DNA of 35,533 bases from Paraburkholderia solitsugae (GTDB lineage Bacteria; Pseudomonadota; Gammaproteobacteria; Burkholderiales; Burkholderiaceae), in assembly GCF_013177695.1 (NCBI RefSeq), contig NZ_WOEY01000136.1, positions 1 through 35,533 of the forward strand, written 5' to 3'. Positions 1 through 8,414 of the stretch are shown here, in pieces (within the stretch, counting starts at the first letter, position 1; each line of letters starts with the position of its first letter). The notes below the pieces were generated by a model, which was not told the origin of the DNA, made no database searches, and worked only from the letters and a program-made list of their open reading frames with translations. A program made the position numbers and the translations under genes.

Positions 1-222
1 TCATGGCTCTGCTCCTGTTGAGGAACGAGGCGGCTTGCCTCGTACCTGACATGAAAACAGAGCTGGTTTCCTCCCGGGTACCACCAGAGCTCAGCCGGAG
101 CCCCCTACCGCGCGAGCGGTTTCGTCCATTGGCCGCCTTGCGTCCTTGGTGTCGACGCCCACCGAACCCCGGCGAGCGACCGGACTGAACCCCGTGCCAT
201 ACTTGCGAATCCCATCGCCCAT

Positions 223-1182
223 ATGTCAACGACCTTGATGACCGCCTTTTCCGCGTCCATCGGCTTTAACTTCAATCCGCTCGACCGCCGCTCCGACAAG
301 CGGGACGACCACGCCTTCGTCGAGCATCTACGTAGCGACCCGGCCGCGCGCTTTCTCGTCTTCGACGGCGACGTCCCCTTGCTCAAGCGAGGCAGCGAGT
401 ATGACCCGTGGTTCGTCGCCAGCGAGACCGTTGCCTTTGGCCAGCCGCTTCATAGCGTCTTCCTCGGGGAGGATACCGACGGCGGCGGCCGCTTCGCGCT
501 CGGCTTCGCGCTCAACCTTGCGCCAGAGGACCCATCGCCAGGCACCGGCTATGACCGCATCGACCTTCGCTCGCTCGCGTTGCAAGACCTCGTCGCTGCG
601 GGAGCGCTCGGAATACTGGCCGAGGCGAAGTCGATGCTCGACTGGCATCGCCGCCACTCCTTCTGCGCAAACTGCGGCTCTGTAAGCCGCGTCACGACGG
701 CCGGCTGGCAACGCATCTGCGATGTTTGCGGCGCACGCCATTTCCCGCGGGTGGATCCAGTCGTGATCATGCTGGTGATAGACGGCGAACGGTGTCTGCT
801 CGGACGCCAGCGCCATTTCGCCCCTGGAATGTACTCGGCGCTTGCTGGTTTTGTTGAACCGGGCGAGACCACGGAAGACGCCGTGCGCCGCGAAGTGATG
901 GAGGAGGCTCGCGTGAAGTGTGCACGGGTTGTCTACTTCGCGTCGCAGCCGTGGCCGTTTCCTTCATCGCTGATGATCGGCTGCTTTGCGCAGGCGAGCG
1001 ATACCGACATCGTCGTCGATACGGACGAACTCGAAGACGCCCGCTGGTTCTCGCGCCAGGAGGTTGCGGCGATGCTCGCGGGAACGCATGCGGATGGTCT
1101 GTCGACGCCCAAGCCGTTCGCCATTGCCCATCATTTGCTCCAGGCGTACGTCGAGAAGGGTGGCTCGGTATTGCTCATCTGA
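223..1182 (+). CDS. nudC: NAD(+) diphosphatase, NudC-type Nudix hydrolase
   Basis: The product has 319 residues. It should hydrolyse NAD(H) to NMN(H) and AMP in the cytoplasm; family members also remove NAD caps from RNA. A four-cysteine zinc site is visible (C148, C151, C166, C169), followed by a Nudix box starting near G209 with the REVMEEA core. Downstream is the SQPWPFP signature that separates NudC from other Nudix enzymes. The N-terminal region is longer than in the 257-residue E. coli enzyme, as is usual in many proteobacteria. The ATG at 223 has no strong ribosome-binding site, and an in-frame ATG at 238 is an alternative. It stands alone on its strand; a second Nudix gene lies convergent downstream. 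Confidence 0.93.
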   Translation: MSTTLMTAFSASIGFNFNPLDRRSDKRDDHAFVEHLRSDPAARFLVFDGDVPLLKRGSEYDPWFVASETVAFGQPLHSVFLGEDTDGGGRFALGFALNLAPEDPSPGTGYDRIDLRSLALQDLVAAGALGILAEAKSMLDWHRRHSFCANCGSVSRVTTAGWQRICDVCGARHFPRVDPVVIMLVIDGERCLLGRQRHFAPGMYSALAGFVEPGETTEDAVRREVMEEARVKCARVVYFASQPWPFPSSLMIGCFAQASDTDIVVDTDELEDARWFSRQEVAAMLAGTHADGLSTPKPFAIAHHLLQAYVEKGGSVLLI

Positions 1183-1571
1183 GCGCCCCGCAAAAGGAGC
1201 GCTTGCAATTGCACAGGATCGCCTGGTGCGCGAGGCCAGAAGCTGGATCGCTCACTCAGGCGTAAGGCGTCGGTGGGGACCGATTCTCGCCGCCCCCTAG
1301 GCTTATTCCGTCGGCCCGATTCAAATGGTGCGCGACGACCCATTCATCTCAAGCTGGACTTCCGATTGTTGACCATCTTGGGCAATGCGTCGAACGTCTC
1401 AAACTGGCCGCCAATGACCCGCTGAAGGCGGCGCTCTCCCCATTGCTCACGATCCTCATCGCGTTGCCGGTGCTTTTCAGGCCCCTCTTTTCAACGCATA
1501 CGGGCGGGGACCGACCGGCTGCTTTCCCGTCACCAGGATTCGTCGAGATGTCCCGAAAGGAAAAGGGCCAA
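1183..1571. other. intergenic stretch, no gene recognised
   Basis: These 389 bases lie between two convergent Nudix genes. Immediately at the nudC stop there is a short inverted repeat (1182-1189 with 1196-1203, one mismatch, six-base loop) that could fold in RNA but has no T-tract after it. The only open frame, starting near 1443, runs into the antisense strand of the next gene and shows no recognisable protein. I see nothing else here. Confidence 0.5.
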
Positions 1572-2060
1572 CTAACCGCGGAGATCTCTGCCGAGATACG
1601 CAGCGACCGCCTCTGTCAGCGCGAAGCCGTGCAATTCCTCCGGCGATGCCAGATGCGCGGCGACAATCTCACGATTATCAAGCCGCAGCTCGGGTACGCA
1701 ATCAAGGTGCAGTTCAAAGAAATGCACCCGGTCTCTTCGCCCGTCCCAAATGCCGCAGGCGCTGCCCGCGGGGAGTAATGGGTACGACGAGAGGCCAATT
1801 TCCTCCTCCATTTCGCGCTGCGCCGCTGCATCAGGCGTCTCACCGGGCCGGACACTACCGCCTGGAAAATTCCACTCGGTCCGGTACGATGACTTCACAA
1901 GCAACAGGGCCCGCCCGACATAGATTGCTACTAGCGCGCCCTCATGGCGAGGCCGTCGAAGGGTCCACCAGGCGCGAGCGAGCTGGAATCCGAGGCGAAG
2001 CACCATGCGCCAGACAGAGTCGATAAGCATCGCCGGTCGCACTCGCTCAAGGCTCGGCAT
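1572..2060 (-). CDS. Nudix hydrolase (ADP-ribose/nucleotide pyrophosphatase-like)
   Basis: A 162-residue Nudix protein. The complete Nudix box lies at about residues 68-90, with G68, E74, R82-E83 and the EEE metal-binding run, in the order GX5EX7REUXEEXGU. About 40 residues precede the domain and are rich in Trp/Leu/Arg, which may form an amphipathic helix. Substrate cannot be read from the sequence. The start at 2060 is supported by a clear AAGGAG about eight bases upstream. It is monocistronic, convergent with nudC, and followed upstream by a LysR gene in the same direction about 200 bases away. Confidence 0.85.
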   Translation of the reverse strand: MPSLERVRPAMLIDSVWRMVLRLGFQLARAWWTLRRPRHEGALVAIYVGRALLLVKSSYRTEWNFPGGSVRPGETPDAAAQREMEEEIGLSSYPLLPAGSACGIWDGRRDRVHFFELHLDCVPELRLDNREIVAAHLASPEELHGFALTEAVAAYLGRDLRG

Positions 2061-2265
2061 GAGGTCTCTCCTTTCCTTTCGTGGTCAGATGATCTTCCGG
2101 GTCGCCGCGTCGTGCGGCTTAGGTCATTCGGCGTCTGTCACACCACTGCCTGAAAACCGTAGTTTAGCCAGCGGCTGCTCTCGCACGGGATAGCCATTGT
2201 CAACAATTCAAGGGCGTATGTCGACCGGCCGTTCATGGCCGATATTCGCCCATTGAACGACCGGC

Positions 2266-3114
2266 TCAACCCCTCATTTCAGCCAGAATCTGTTCGGCGA
2301 GAAAATCACAGGGCGGTCGGCCGGACCGGGCACTGCGGGCAAGGACGACTTCGAGTTCATCCAGAGGCGGCAACCCTTCGTTCTGCGACAGCTGAACAAG
2401 GTGCCCCGGTACGCTGCATCTTGCGAGGGGCGCTATCGCGAGTCCTGCTTCGACCATGCTGATAAGGCCCAACAGACTCGGGCTTTCGTAGGACATCCGG
2501 TATTTGATATTTTCCCGCTGAAGCGCGCTGATGGCATAGGCGCGTGCCGTACTGCCATGAGCGAAAACGGCGAGTGGAAGCGGGCGCTCCTTCCACACTT
2601 TCCTGGTGGGCGACCCGGCCCACACCATCGGCTCGAACCGGACGAATTGGCCGGCGATGCCCTTCGTTTTCGTGATGCACGCCAGATCCAGTGTGTTGTC
2701 TTTGAGCAATGGAGCGAGTGCACTGCTGGGCAGGCCGATCACCCGAATTTCGACACGCGGATGAGCAACCGCGAACTTTCCCAGAACATGGGGCAGCAAC
2801 GATGAAGCGTAGTCGTCAGGAACGCCGATGGTGACGCGGCCCTTCATCTCCGGGCGAACGACCGACGCCCATGCTTCCTCCCGCATCGCAAGCATTCGAC
2901 GGCCATAGTCGAGGAGCGTCTTTCCCTCTGCGGTAATCGTCACGTTACGGGTGCTTCGCACAAAGAGCGGTTTTCCCAACGCTTCTTCAAGCGTCTTGAT
3001 CTGCATGCTCACCGCCGACGGCGACCGATGCACGGACTCCGCACCTCGAACAAACGACCCTGTATCGGCGACCGCCACCACCATTTCAAGCACATCCAGA
3101 TCGAGTTTTTTCAC
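2266..3114 (-). CDS. LysR-family transcriptional regulator (divergent from LysE exporter)
   Basis: A 282-residue LysR-type regulator. The N-terminal winged helix-turn-helix occupies roughly residues 4-62 (ADTGSFVRGAESVHRSPSAVS region), followed by a linker helix and a periplasmic-binding-protein-like effector domain beginning near residue 90. The gene is divergent from a LysE/RhtB exporter with a 104-base shared promoter region. This is the classic arrangement in which the regulator, sensing the exported amino acid, activates the exporter. The particular effector is not visible in the sequence. Confidence 0.9.
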   Translation of the reverse strand: MKKLDLDVLEMVVAVADTGSFVRGAESVHRSPSAVSMQIKTLEEALGKPLFVRSTRNVTITAEGKTLLDYGRRMLAMREEAWASVVRPEMKGRVTIGVPDDYASSLLPHVLGKFAVAHPRVEIRVIGLPSSALAPLLKDNTLDLACITKTKGIAGQFVRFEPMVWAGSPTRKVWKERPLPLAVFAHGSTARAYAISALQRENIKYRMSYESPSLLGLISMVEAGLAIAPLARCSVPGHLVQLSQNEGLPPLDELEVVLARSARSGRPPCDFLAEQILAEMRG

Positions 3115-3218
3115 ATTCGTCAGAAAATCTGAGTAATGGATTCAGTTTAATTCGTTTTACTCGCGTATGTATCGAACCGATACTGCTCACCATGATTACT
3201 TGAAGGGAGCCCGCGAAA

Positions 3219-3866
3219 ATGCACGGCACGGCATCGATTTACGGATTTCTGGCGGTCGGCGGAATGCTTGCTGTGACACCGGGCCCGAACATGGTCTACG
3301 TGATGTCGCGCTCGATTGCGCAAGGACGCACGGCCGGGCTGATATCGCTCGCGGGCGTCATGCTCGGATACCTCTTTTACATGTTTGGTGCGGCGTTCGG
3401 CATCACGGCGTTTTTCCTGAGCGTGCCTTATGCAGGCAGCGTTCTGGGCGCAGGGGGCGCTGTGTACCTCTTCTATCTGGCGCGGCAGGCTGTGAAGCCT
3501 GGTGGCCGTTCTCCCCTGGAGGTTCGCGATCTGCCTCGCGAACAGCCTCGCCGGCTCTTCGCGATGGGCGCAACGACCAGTCTGTTGAATCCCAAGCTCG
3601 CGATGATCTTTCTGTCGCTCCTGCCGCAATTCATCAACTATCAGGACGGCAGCGTGCTCAGGCAATCGCTCGTGCTCGGTTCGTCGTTGATTGTCGCGTT
3701 CGCATCGGTCAATGGCTTCGTGGCCGTCTGCTCCGGCAGCATGGCAACGTTCCTCTCCAGCCGCCCGGGACTCCTGCTGGCTCAACGCTGGACGATGGGC
3801 GTTGTTCTGGCTGTCCTCGGCGCACACATGACGATCGATGCATTGAAGCTGGGGGGCCTCTATTGA
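3219..3866 (+). CDS. LysE/RhtB-family amino-acid exporter
   Basis: A 215-residue inner-membrane protein with about six hydrophobic segments and the family signature TPGPN at residues 20-24, followed by VYVMSRSIAQG. Members export amino acids such as lysine, arginine, homoserine, threonine or leucine. The second family region (TSLLNPKLAMIFLSLLPQFI) is also intact. The start at 3219 has an AAGGGAG ribosome-binding site about ten bases upstream. The divergent LysR gene is the likely regulator. Substrate is unknown. Confidence 0.9.
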   Translation: MHGTASIYGFLAVGGMLAVTPGPNMVYVMSRSIAQGRTAGLISLAGVMLGYLFYMFGAAFGITAFFLSVPYAGSVLGAGGAVYLFYLARQAVKPGGRSPLEVRDLPREQPRRLFAMGATTSLLNPKLAMIFLSLLPQFINYQDGSVLRQSLVLGSSLIVAFASVNGFVAVCSGSMATFLSSRPGLLLAQRWTMGVVLAVLGAHMTIDALKLGGLY

Positions 3867-3958
3867 GCTGCGTTTCAAAATCATGGAAGGCGCCGTAGCG
3901 GCCGTGGCTCCAGCCTTCCTGATCACGCCCGTAACGCACACGCAGTTTGCCCTGCGCT

Positions 3959-5698
3959 CTACGGCGCTTGCGTTGTGTCGAGAAGGCGGGCGGCTTCACG
4001 CCTCGCCTGCTCGGCCTCACGCGGCCGTTGGGTCTGACTGAAGAGCGTTTCCAGGTTGCCGAGTGTCCGTGCTTCATCCTGACGGTAGGCCACGGGATTA
4101 TCTCGAGACAGGGTCCGGTAAAGGTCCAGCGAATTCCGGTAGGCGTCTTCCGCCTCGCGTGGCCGCCCGGTGTGACTGAAAAGGACACCTAGATTGTTCA
4201 GCGTCCGCGCTTCGTCCGACTGGTAGGTTGTCGGGTTGTCCCGGGCGAGCGCACGATAGATTTGCAACGCCTCCTGATAAGCCTGCTGCGCCTCCTTCGG
4301 CCGTTGCGTGGCACGATAGAGCGCGCCAAGATTGGTGAGCGTGCGCGCCACATCGGGCCGATAGACTGCCGGACTCTCCCGGGCAAGCTGCTGCCGGATC
4401 GTTAGCGCCTCCTTGTAGGCATGCTCTGCTTCCTGGTGTTGCTGCATGGCGCTATAGAGGTTCCCGAGATTGTTGAGCGTACGCGCGAGTGCCGGGCGAT
4501 AGGCCGCGGGGTTGCCGCGCACAAGCGCCTGCTGGATGTTCAGCGCCTCGCGATACGCCTTCTCAGCATCGCTCGTGCGTTGTGTGGCATCGTACAGGAT
4601 GCCGAGGTCGTTCAGCGTCGTCGCGATATCAGGCTTGTAGGTTGTGGGATCGCGATAGGCCAATGCACGATCGATACCCAGCGCTTCGCGGTAGGCATCC
4701 GCGGCCTCCTGCAGGCGCTGTGTATCGCGATACAGGACGCCGAGGTCGTCAAACGTTTCCGCCACAGCGGGGCCGTAGGCCACAGGGTTCTGTCGCGCCA
4801 GTGCCCAATGGATCTCCAGCGCCCGCAGATAGGCGGCCTCCGCTTCCTTGGGCCGTTGCAGCCCAACGTAGAGATCGCCAAGCTTGTCCAGCGTGCGTGC
4901 AATCTGGGGTTGGTAGGCGGCGGGCTTCTCCTGCGCAAGCACCTGATAACGCGACAGCAGCGCGTGGTAAATCGGTTCCGCGCGTTCTAACTCGCGCTGC
5001 GCTTGCAAAGTGTCGGCAAACGCCGTTGCAATGTCGGTGTCTTCCGGTTGCAACGCGTAGGCCTTCTCCAGATAAGGCAGTGCATTCTGTGGCGCGAAGC
5101 GCAGCAACTCGATTTCGCCAGCCTCATAACAACGCGCCGCGAACACCTGTGGGGTCCCCTGGTTTTCGGCAAGCAGCCTGGTGAGCAGTGTTGATGCCCC
5201 ATCCAGATCGACGCGCTTGAGCGCGTCGTCTATCTGCGGTTCAAGAGGATCGGAACTTCGTACGATTGACGATCGGCGCAGCAGATCCTCGTAACGTACG
5301 GCCCATTTTCGGGCTTCGGCAACCGGGTCCGCGTCGGGCTGCGCCCTGATTTGCCCAGCAAGGTGTTCGATTAGCGGTTCGATATGGGTGAACGCGACAT
5401 CGGTCTTGCGCCCGGCGCGGCCAGATTGCGCATACACGGCACCCAGCATGACGTTGGCCGCCCTCGCAAGCGAGACTATCTGCGCACTGGAGAGCCCGGC
5501 GCCCTTTACCGCGCGGCTCAACTCGGCAGTCATGCGGTTGAGAGCCCGGACGGGGATACCGCAATCGGCCTGTACCTTGAAGCCGTCTTTGACATCGACC
5601 TCGGAGAACGCCGGAGAACACGAACTCGCGTCCGCAGCCCGGCATCCCACGAACAGCACGGCCATCGCCACGCCCGACAGAATCTTGCGCGCACTCAT
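3959..5698 (-). CDS. exported tetratricopeptide-repeat protein
   Basis: A protein of 579 residues if started at 5698, just after the upstream BON gene ends at 5721. An in-frame start at 5764 would overlap that gene and hide the signal peptide, so 5698 is preferred. The N-terminus (MSARKILSGVAMAVLFVGC) is a signal peptide; Cys19 could be a lipidation site, or cleavage could follow ADA further on. Residues about 60-240 are helical without clear family match. Residues 244-565 are seven back-to-back copies of a 46-residue TPR unit (pattern YxEALxIxxALARxNPxxYxPDxARTLNNLGxLYxxTQRxxEAExA). It is probably a periplasmic or outer-membrane scaffold for protein-protein contacts. The BON neighbour suggests an envelope role, but the partner is unknown. 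Confidence 0.82.
   Translation of the reverse strand: MSARKILSGVAMAVLFVGCRAADASSCSPAFSEVDVKDGFKVQADCGIPVRALNRMTAELSRAVKGAGLSSAQIVSLARAANVMLGAVYAQSGRAGRKTDVAFTHIEPLIEHLAGQIRAQPDADPVAEARKWAVRYEDLLRRSSIVRSSDPLEPQIDDALKRVDLDGASTLLTRLLAENQGTPQVFAARCYEAGEIELLRFAPQNALPYLEKAYALQPEDTDIATAFADTLQAQRELERAEPIYHALLSRYQVLAQEKPAAYQPQIARTLDKLGDLYVGLQRPKEAEAAYLRALEIHWALARQNPVAYGPAVAETFDDLGVLYRDTQRLQEAADAYREALGIDRALAYRDPTTYKPDIATTLNDLGILYDATQRTSDAEKAYREALNIQQALVRGNPAAYRPALARTLNNLGNLYSAMQQHQEAEHAYKEALTIRQQLARESPAVYRPDVARTLTNLGALYRATQRPKEAQQAYQEALQIYRALARDNPTTYQSDEARTLNNLGVLFSHTGRPREAEDAYRNSLDLYRTLSRDNPVAYRQDEARTLGNLETLFSQTQRPREAEQARREAARLLDTTQAP
4004..4969 (-). repeat. seven tandem 138-bp units coding for TPR repeats
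   Basis: The 966 bases divide exactly into seven 138-bp units, each giving 46 residues, with no insertions or deletions between units. Strongly conserved positions are the ARTLNNLG and QRxxEAExAYxEAL stretches and a NPxxY loop. The uniform period suggests the repeats grew by unit duplication, and copy number may vary between strains. Confidence 0.85.
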
Positions 5699-5720
5699 GT
5701 CCCGCGGGCCCGCAGTCAGA

Positions 5721-6458
5721 TCAGGCGCGCACCTGGATACGATTGACGACGCCCCCGATAGCATCCAGACACCAGGCGTCCTGCTCCGCCTGCCGTTTTT
5801 CGGCTTCGGTCGCCACCCAACCTGCTAGCGTGATCTTCTGGTTTTCCACGTTGATGGTGATCTGCTCGGCGCGCACGCGCAGATCGGTTTCCAGCACCAG
5901 GTGCAGGACCTCGGAAATTTCATCATCGCCGTCCGCTTCGGCGGGCACCAGCTCCAGCAGGTTCACCACGTCGCGGCAGCCGCCGACCCACCAGGCCGTC
6001 ACACTCGCCAGGTGCCGGTGAGACAGGCTGATCACTTGCCCCGTCAAGGTCACCACACCGTCCTCGACCGTCACCTCGATGACGCCGCTGCCGTCGTTGC
6101 CCGCCTCGTCCATGGTGCCGCGCAGCACCTCGAGCTCGCCCTTGACGCGTGCACAGATCACGCAATTGCGGAAATCCACCGCCTGCGCCAGCCGTTCGCC
6201 GATATGTGTGCGCAACTCGCCATCAGCGACCGGCGGGTTGGCGGCGACACGTAGCTGGTCGACCAGAGGCTTGCCCTCGCTGTGTCGCTGGGTCAACCGA
6301 AGAAGGCGTTTCTTGGAGGTGACATCCGGTACCTCGCCTGCCACGGTCAAGGCACCGCCGTCGAAACTCATATGAATGGGATGATTGTGGAGCTTCAGGT
6401 GTGATTCGCGTTCGAAGGCGGCCATCACCTGCTTCAGGACCGTATCGCTGCGTTGCAT
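5721..6458 (-). CDS. triple BON-domain protein
   Basis: A 245-residue protein made of three BON-like modules: a degenerate one at about 4-71, a second with an insertion at about 80-170, and a clear third at about 180-243 (RVRAEQITINVENQKITLAGWV). BON domains bind phospholipid or surfaces and occur in osmotic-shock proteins such as OsmY. No signal peptide is visible, unlike OsmY, so location is uncertain; it may be cytoplasmic or membrane-associated. A CxxC pair (CVIC) lies in the second module. A GAGG ribosome-binding site sits six bases before the start. It lies between a YbaK-like gene and an exported TPR gene, all on one strand, and the three likely share a transcript. Confidence 0.8.
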   Translation of the reverse strand: MQRSDTVLKQVMAAFERESHLKLHNHPIHMSFDGGALTVAGEVPDVTSKKRLLRLTQRHSEGKPLVDQLRVAANPPVADGELRTHIGERLAQAVDFRNCVICARVKGELEVLRGTMDEAGNDGSGVIEVTVEDGVVTLTGQVISLSHRHLASVTAWWVGGCRDVVNLLELVPAEADGDDEISEVLHLVLETDLRVRAEQITINVENQKITLAGWVATEAEKRQAEQDAWCLDAIGGVVNRIQVRA

Positions 6459-6485
6459 GATCTGCCTCGCGCAAAGGTTGGGTGA

Positions 6486-6511
6486 CGCAGCGCGCTTTTT
6501 GCCGCGCTGCG
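6486..6511. other. intergenic hairpin between ybaK-like and BON genes
   Basis: A perfect inverted repeat with nine-base arms (CGCAGCGCG and CGCGCTGCG) and an eight-base loop lies in the 82-base gap inside the leftward gene set. No T-tract follows on either strand, so it is more likely an RNA processing or stability element, or a weak attenuator, than a classical terminator. Confidence 0.45.
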
Positions 6512-6540
6512 CACACCAGGCCGCACCAGGCGGGCACCGC

Positions 6541-7026
6541 TCACATTGGCATACCCTGCATACGACGGGCGAAGCGTGCCCGCTCGGCCCGGTCCATCAG
6601 ATCCAGGAATTGATCCGTGCCCATGTGAATCAGCTCTTCATGATCGCCGGCTTCGAAATAAACGTCCGGCTGCAGGGCGAGGCTCTCGTCAAGATAGGTT
6701 TGCATGCCATAGGCCGTACAGACCGGCGGAAGCGCGCCCGCCTCGCAATCCTTGAACAACTCCCGCAGATCGGTCTCTTTGGCTAGCAGGAGATGGCGTC
6801 CGGTCTTCGCCCAAAGCTCGGACAGCCGCACGGCGTAGGTCGACGGCAGCACAGCCGCCACATAGCCGTGCTCGTCTTCAAACAGCACGGTCTTGGCAAG
6901 GCGATCGCCCGGAATGTGCGCTGCCGCCGCGGTTTCGACGCTGGAATGACTGTACGGATGATGCACAACTTCGTACTGCGAGCCCTTGCTGCGCAGGCAG
7001 TCCTGGAGCGTGGCTGACATTGACAT
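6541..7026 (-). CDS. YbaK/ProX-type aminoacyl-tRNA deacylase-like protein
   Basis: A 161-residue protein matching the YbaK/prolyl-tRNA-synthetase-associated fold. The conserved lysine is seen in the DRLAKTVLF segment, followed by YVAAVLPSTY and a late GxLPPVxxxYG segment. Family members hydrolyse wrongly charged aminoacyl-tRNAs, for example Cys-tRNA(Pro) or Ala-tRNA(Pro). However, many free-standing members, including ones with an extended C-terminus like this, have unknown substrates. The start at 7026 is fixed by GGAGG six bases upstream. It is the first gene of a leftward set with the BON and TPR genes, suggesting a stress function for the group. Confidence 0.8.
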   Translation of the reverse strand: MSMSATLQDCLRSKGSQYEVVHHPYSHSSVETAAAAHIPGDRLAKTVLFEDEHGYVAAVLPSTYAVRLSELWAKTGRHLLLAKETDLRELFKDCEAGALPPVCTAYGMQTYLDESLALQPDVYFEAGDHEELIHMGTDQFLDLMDRAERARFARRMQGMPM

Positions 7027-7404
7027 GACGCACCTCCGCTGGAAGGAAGGAAACAGGAAACGACTTCGGAAAGTTCTTTAAGAATAGTTCGCTTTCGCTC
7101 GCGTGTGAAAAACATGCGGACGGCAGCGCCGTGACCGCGCAGGCGCGACAACGAACGGAACGATTACCCCGCATGGCACACGGGTCCATTTTCGCTAATA
7201 CTGACCCCAGATCTCGACCAGCACGATGCCCCCCCGATACCGGGTCGCCAGTAACGATCGACTTACAATAGGACGGCAATCGTCGAGCCCGAACCGTCGC
7301 GGACAGTCCTCTACAAAGCGTGAGGCTGTCACTGAGCGACCGGCCACCGGTCGTAGCCAACCGCAATCCATCGCTGCCACAACGAATTCACCCGATACCC
7401 ATCT
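7027..7404. promoter_or_regulatory. divergent intergenic region with inverted repeat
   Basis: These 378 bases separate the leftward ybaK-like gene from the rightward LysR gene and must hold both promoters. A perfect inverted repeat, CGACCGG-CCA-CCGGTCG, lies at 7337-7353, about 50 bases before the LysR start, and is a candidate operator. I cannot assign -35/-10 boxes with confidence, and no protein is recognisable. Confidence 0.4.
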
Positions 7405-8325
7405 ATGCGGAAACTGCCTTCACTCAGCGCGCTTAGGGCCTTTGAGGCTGCTGCGCGACATCGTCATTTCGGCAGAGCCGCCGACGAACTGTGTGTGACG
7501 CATAGCGCCATCAGCCATCAGGTGCGCTCACTGGAAGCCGTGCTTAAAGTCACGCTGTTTGAAAAGCAAGGGCGGCAGGTTCACTTGACCGACGCCGGCC
7601 TGCGGTTGCTGCATTCGGTACAACAGGCACTCGACATGATGGCCGAAGCGTGCAGCGACGCCGCGCACCCGGGCATGCGCGGGTCATTGAAAATCTCCGC
7701 ACCGGCCGAGCTGGCGCATCGCTTTTTCCCCCGAGTAATCGGCGAATTCTCCCAACGCTACCCAGGCCTCACCATCCATCTCCTGGTACACGACAGCGAC
7801 TCGAACGAAATCAACCCGGCGGCGGACATCACGATCCTGTATTCAATGGGCGACACCGATTGGGCCCGCTACTGGGCTGTGCCATTTCGCGCCATTGAAT
7901 TTTTCCCGGTATGCCATCCGAGTCTGCTCGAGGGCGAGGACAGCTTGCAAAGCCCGGCGGATCTCGTGCGCTTCTGCCTACTGCACGATGACCAGGACGG
8001 CAAGACCTGGGCGACGTGGCTCGGCACCCATGCCGCCGCCCTGCCCGCTCCGGCGCGCAATCTGCACTTCGCCCATTCCGGCATCGCCATCGAGGCGGCG
8101 CTGCAGAAGGTCGGCGTCTGCCTGGCGGATACGCTGACCGCAGGTGACGAGCTGAAAAGCGGCCGCCTGATCCGCCCATTCGCCGTCTCGGTTCCTTCAC
8201 CCGGCAACTACTACCTGGTTGCCGAGCGGCGCAAACGGACCGAGGCCCGGCTCGCGGCGTTCATGCAGTTTGCCGGCCTCGCGCAGTATTTATGTGAAAT
8301 CAATTCACCGATTCTAGAGAATTGA
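7405..8325 (+). CDS. LysR-family regulator, GcvA-like (next to agmatine deiminase)
   Basis: A 306-residue LysR-type regulator. The N-terminus MRKLPSLSALRAFEAAARHRHFGRAADELCVTHSAISHQVRSLE is typical of the GcvA-like branch. The effector domain starts near residue 92 (GSLKISAPAELAHRFFPRVIGEF). It is followed on the same strand by agmatine deiminase and a polyamine-binding protein, so agmatine or putrescine is a plausible effector; this is inference from context. The stop is at 8325 and the next gene starts 89 bases later. Confidence 0.9.
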   Translation: MRKLPSLSALRAFEAAARHRHFGRAADELCVTHSAISHQVRSLEAVLKVTLFEKQGRQVHLTDAGLRLLHSVQQALDMMAEACSDAAHPGMRGSLKISAPAELAHRFFPRVIGEFSQRYPGLTIHLLVHDSDSNEINPAADITILYSMGDTDWARYWAVPFRAIEFFPVCHPSLLEGEDSLQSPADLVRFCLLHDDQDGKTWATWLGTHAAALPAPARNLHFAHSGIAIEAALQKVGVCLADTLTAGDELKSGRLIRPFAVSVPSPGNYYLVAERRKRTEARLAAFMQFAGLAQYLCEINSPILEN

Positions 8326-8369
8326 TCATTAGTTCGCAAAAAAATCTCAGCCTACGATGGTGCCATTGA

Positions 8370-8388
8370 TGCCGGCCTCCTGCCGGCA
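8370..8388 (+). other. hairpin in agmatine deiminase leader
   Basis: Perfect seven-base arms, TGCCGGC and GCCGGCA, flank a CTCCT loop about 27 bases before the agmatine deiminase start. No T-tract follows. It could be a leader hairpin or a protein-binding site. Confidence 0.3.
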
Positions 8389-8414
8389 CGCCTCCCAACC
8401 CCTGGAGTGGCTAC

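Noticed and set aside
1443..1778. 111-codon open frame on the plus strand
   Set aside because: Half of it is antisense to the Nudix gene, and the remainder has no recognisable domain or ribosome-binding site.
3147..3941. 264-codon open frame on the minus strand
   Set aside because: Antisense to the LysE-type exporter; charged, low-complexity composition and no family features.
5721..7026. BON and YbaK-like genes as part of a toxin-antitoxin or phage module
   Set aside because: No toxin, antitoxin or phage signature is present, and sizes and motifs fit BON and YbaK proteins.
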